From NCBI GenBank assembly GCA_025350305.1, contig JANXYC010000185.1, forward strand, positions 1 through 55,428: a DNA stretch of 55,428 nt, read 5' to 3'. Origin of the DNA: Cyclobacteriaceae bacterium (GTDB taxonomy: Bacteria; Bacteroidota; Bacteroidia; Cytophagales; Cyclobacteriaceae). A model generated the notes under the pieces. The model had not been told where the DNA came from and did no database searches. It saw nothing but the letters and a program-made list of their open reading frames with translations. Shown here one piece after another: positions 55,149 through 55,428 of the stretch (position 1 is its first letter; each line of letters starts with the position of its first letter). Made by a program: the position numbers and the translations under genes.

Positions 55149-55330
55149 ACAGCGGGTGGGCTTGACGGCTCGGTCCGATAGCCATTGGGAGGGGAAGTGG
55201 ACGGTCTTGAGAAGTGAATATGGAGGCCGCCATTGTTCACTCTCACACCTCACATCTACCTTCGGGCTTGCGCACAAAAAAAAAGCTCCGGCGTAGGCAA
55301 GTATCTGCCAGGAGAGGTTTATTAAATAAA

Positions 55331-55357
55331 AAACCCCATCTCTTTCGAGTGGGGTTT
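55331..55357 (-). terminator. rRNA operon terminator (copy B)
   Basis: On the minus strand a strong AAACCCCA/TGGGGTTT stem with a short inner CTC/GAG stem and a following T-rich run lies 10 bp past the 5S 3' end. It is the expected end of an rRNA operon that would extend to the right of the window. Confidence 0.8.
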
Positions 55358-55366
55358 TTTAATAAA

Positions 55367-55428
55367 GTCAGGCAACGACTTACTCTCCCGGGTTTTACCC
55401 CAGTACCATCAGCGCGGGTGGGCTTAAC
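55367..55428 (-). rRNA. rrf: 5S rRNA, 3' part (gene runs off the right edge)
   Basis: The 62 bases at the window edge are the reverse complement of a 5S rRNA 3' half (on the plus strand GTCAGGCAACGACTTACTCT, then CCCGGGTTTTACCCCAGTAC). Only about half of the ~110-nt RNA is inside the window. Transcription runs leftward, so 23S and 16S should lie to the right. Confidence 0.85.

Noticed and set aside
1..55428. CRISPR arrays, tRNA genes, riboswitches
   Set aside because: No evenly spaced repeat array, no cloverleaf-type sequence and no known riboswitch core was recognised by eye; a covariance-model scan would be the decisive test.

Overview
The window looks like a chromosomal segment of a Bacteroidota bacterium, most likely of the Cytophagales type. 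The signs are a SusC-type TonB-dependent receptor, a DUF5723 barrel, the type IX secretion (T9SS) components PorU and PorV, a secreted protein with a C-terminal T9SS sorting domain, and several TAnnTTTG boxes, the -7 promoter element of this phylum, upstream of genes. Shine-Dalgarno sequences are not evident. The assignment rests on protein families read by eye; no search was run.

Layout. 1-2.1 kb (minus): 5' part of a susC gene and the rplU-rpmA ribosomal operon. 2.6-6.1 kb (plus): class I ribonucleotide reductase nrdB-nrdA, closed by a strong hairpin terminator. 6.2-11.1 kb (minus): acs, then a lipoprotein gene overlapping a DUF5723 barrel gene. 11.2-27.2 kb (almost all plus, mostly overlapping genes): a large surface-glycan cluster with four GT2 glycosyltransferases, a Wzy-like polymerase, a WaaL-like ligase, a GT9 and a GT87 transferase, a Wzx-like flippase, a nucleotidyltransferase-fold protein, two B12-type radical SAM proteins and two methyltransferases. 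One minus-strand flavin-reductase-like gene is embedded in it. 27.3-43.3 kb: mixed housekeeping and envelope genes: a fatty-acid desaturase, apbE, ruvB, queG, a 60-aa minus-strand gene with its own terminator, batD, aroC, a membrane protein, a dicarboxylate/amino-acid symporter, a NifU-domain protein, a TIR-TolB-like-TPR protein, a lipoprotein and an S9 peptidase. 43.4-50.5 kb (plus): MBL hydrolase, pssA, porU, porV and a degenerate M16 peptidase. 50.5-52.6 kb: a decayed or error-containing stretch with a frameshifted DUF4926-like gene, a MITE-like element, a broken minus-strand coding trace and a frameshifted T9SS cargo gene. 52.6-54.8 kb: a small outer-membrane protein and lnt. 54.8-55.4 kb: tandem copies of a 5S rRNA 3' end plus terminator. 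The right edge lies inside a minus-strand 5S gene, so an rRNA operon probably continues beyond the window.

How the genes fit together. Much of the window serves the cell envelope. The glycan cluster has what a Wzx/Wzy/WaaL-type O-antigen pathway needs (transferases, flippase, polymerase, ligase). In T9SS organisms PorU, with PorV, cuts the sorting domain off cargo and attaches the cargo to an A-type LPS, so a Wzy-type polysaccharide locus, porU/porV and a T9SS cargo gene in one window may be functionally linked; that link is inference. Lnt, PssA, the desaturase and the lipoproteins add lipid and lipoprotein functions. The features most worth follow-up are the radical-SAM-rich glycan cluster, the TIR-TolB-TPR protein, the M16 protein that has lost its catalytic glutamate, two single-base frameshifts, the 163-bp MITE-like element and the interrupted 5S copy.
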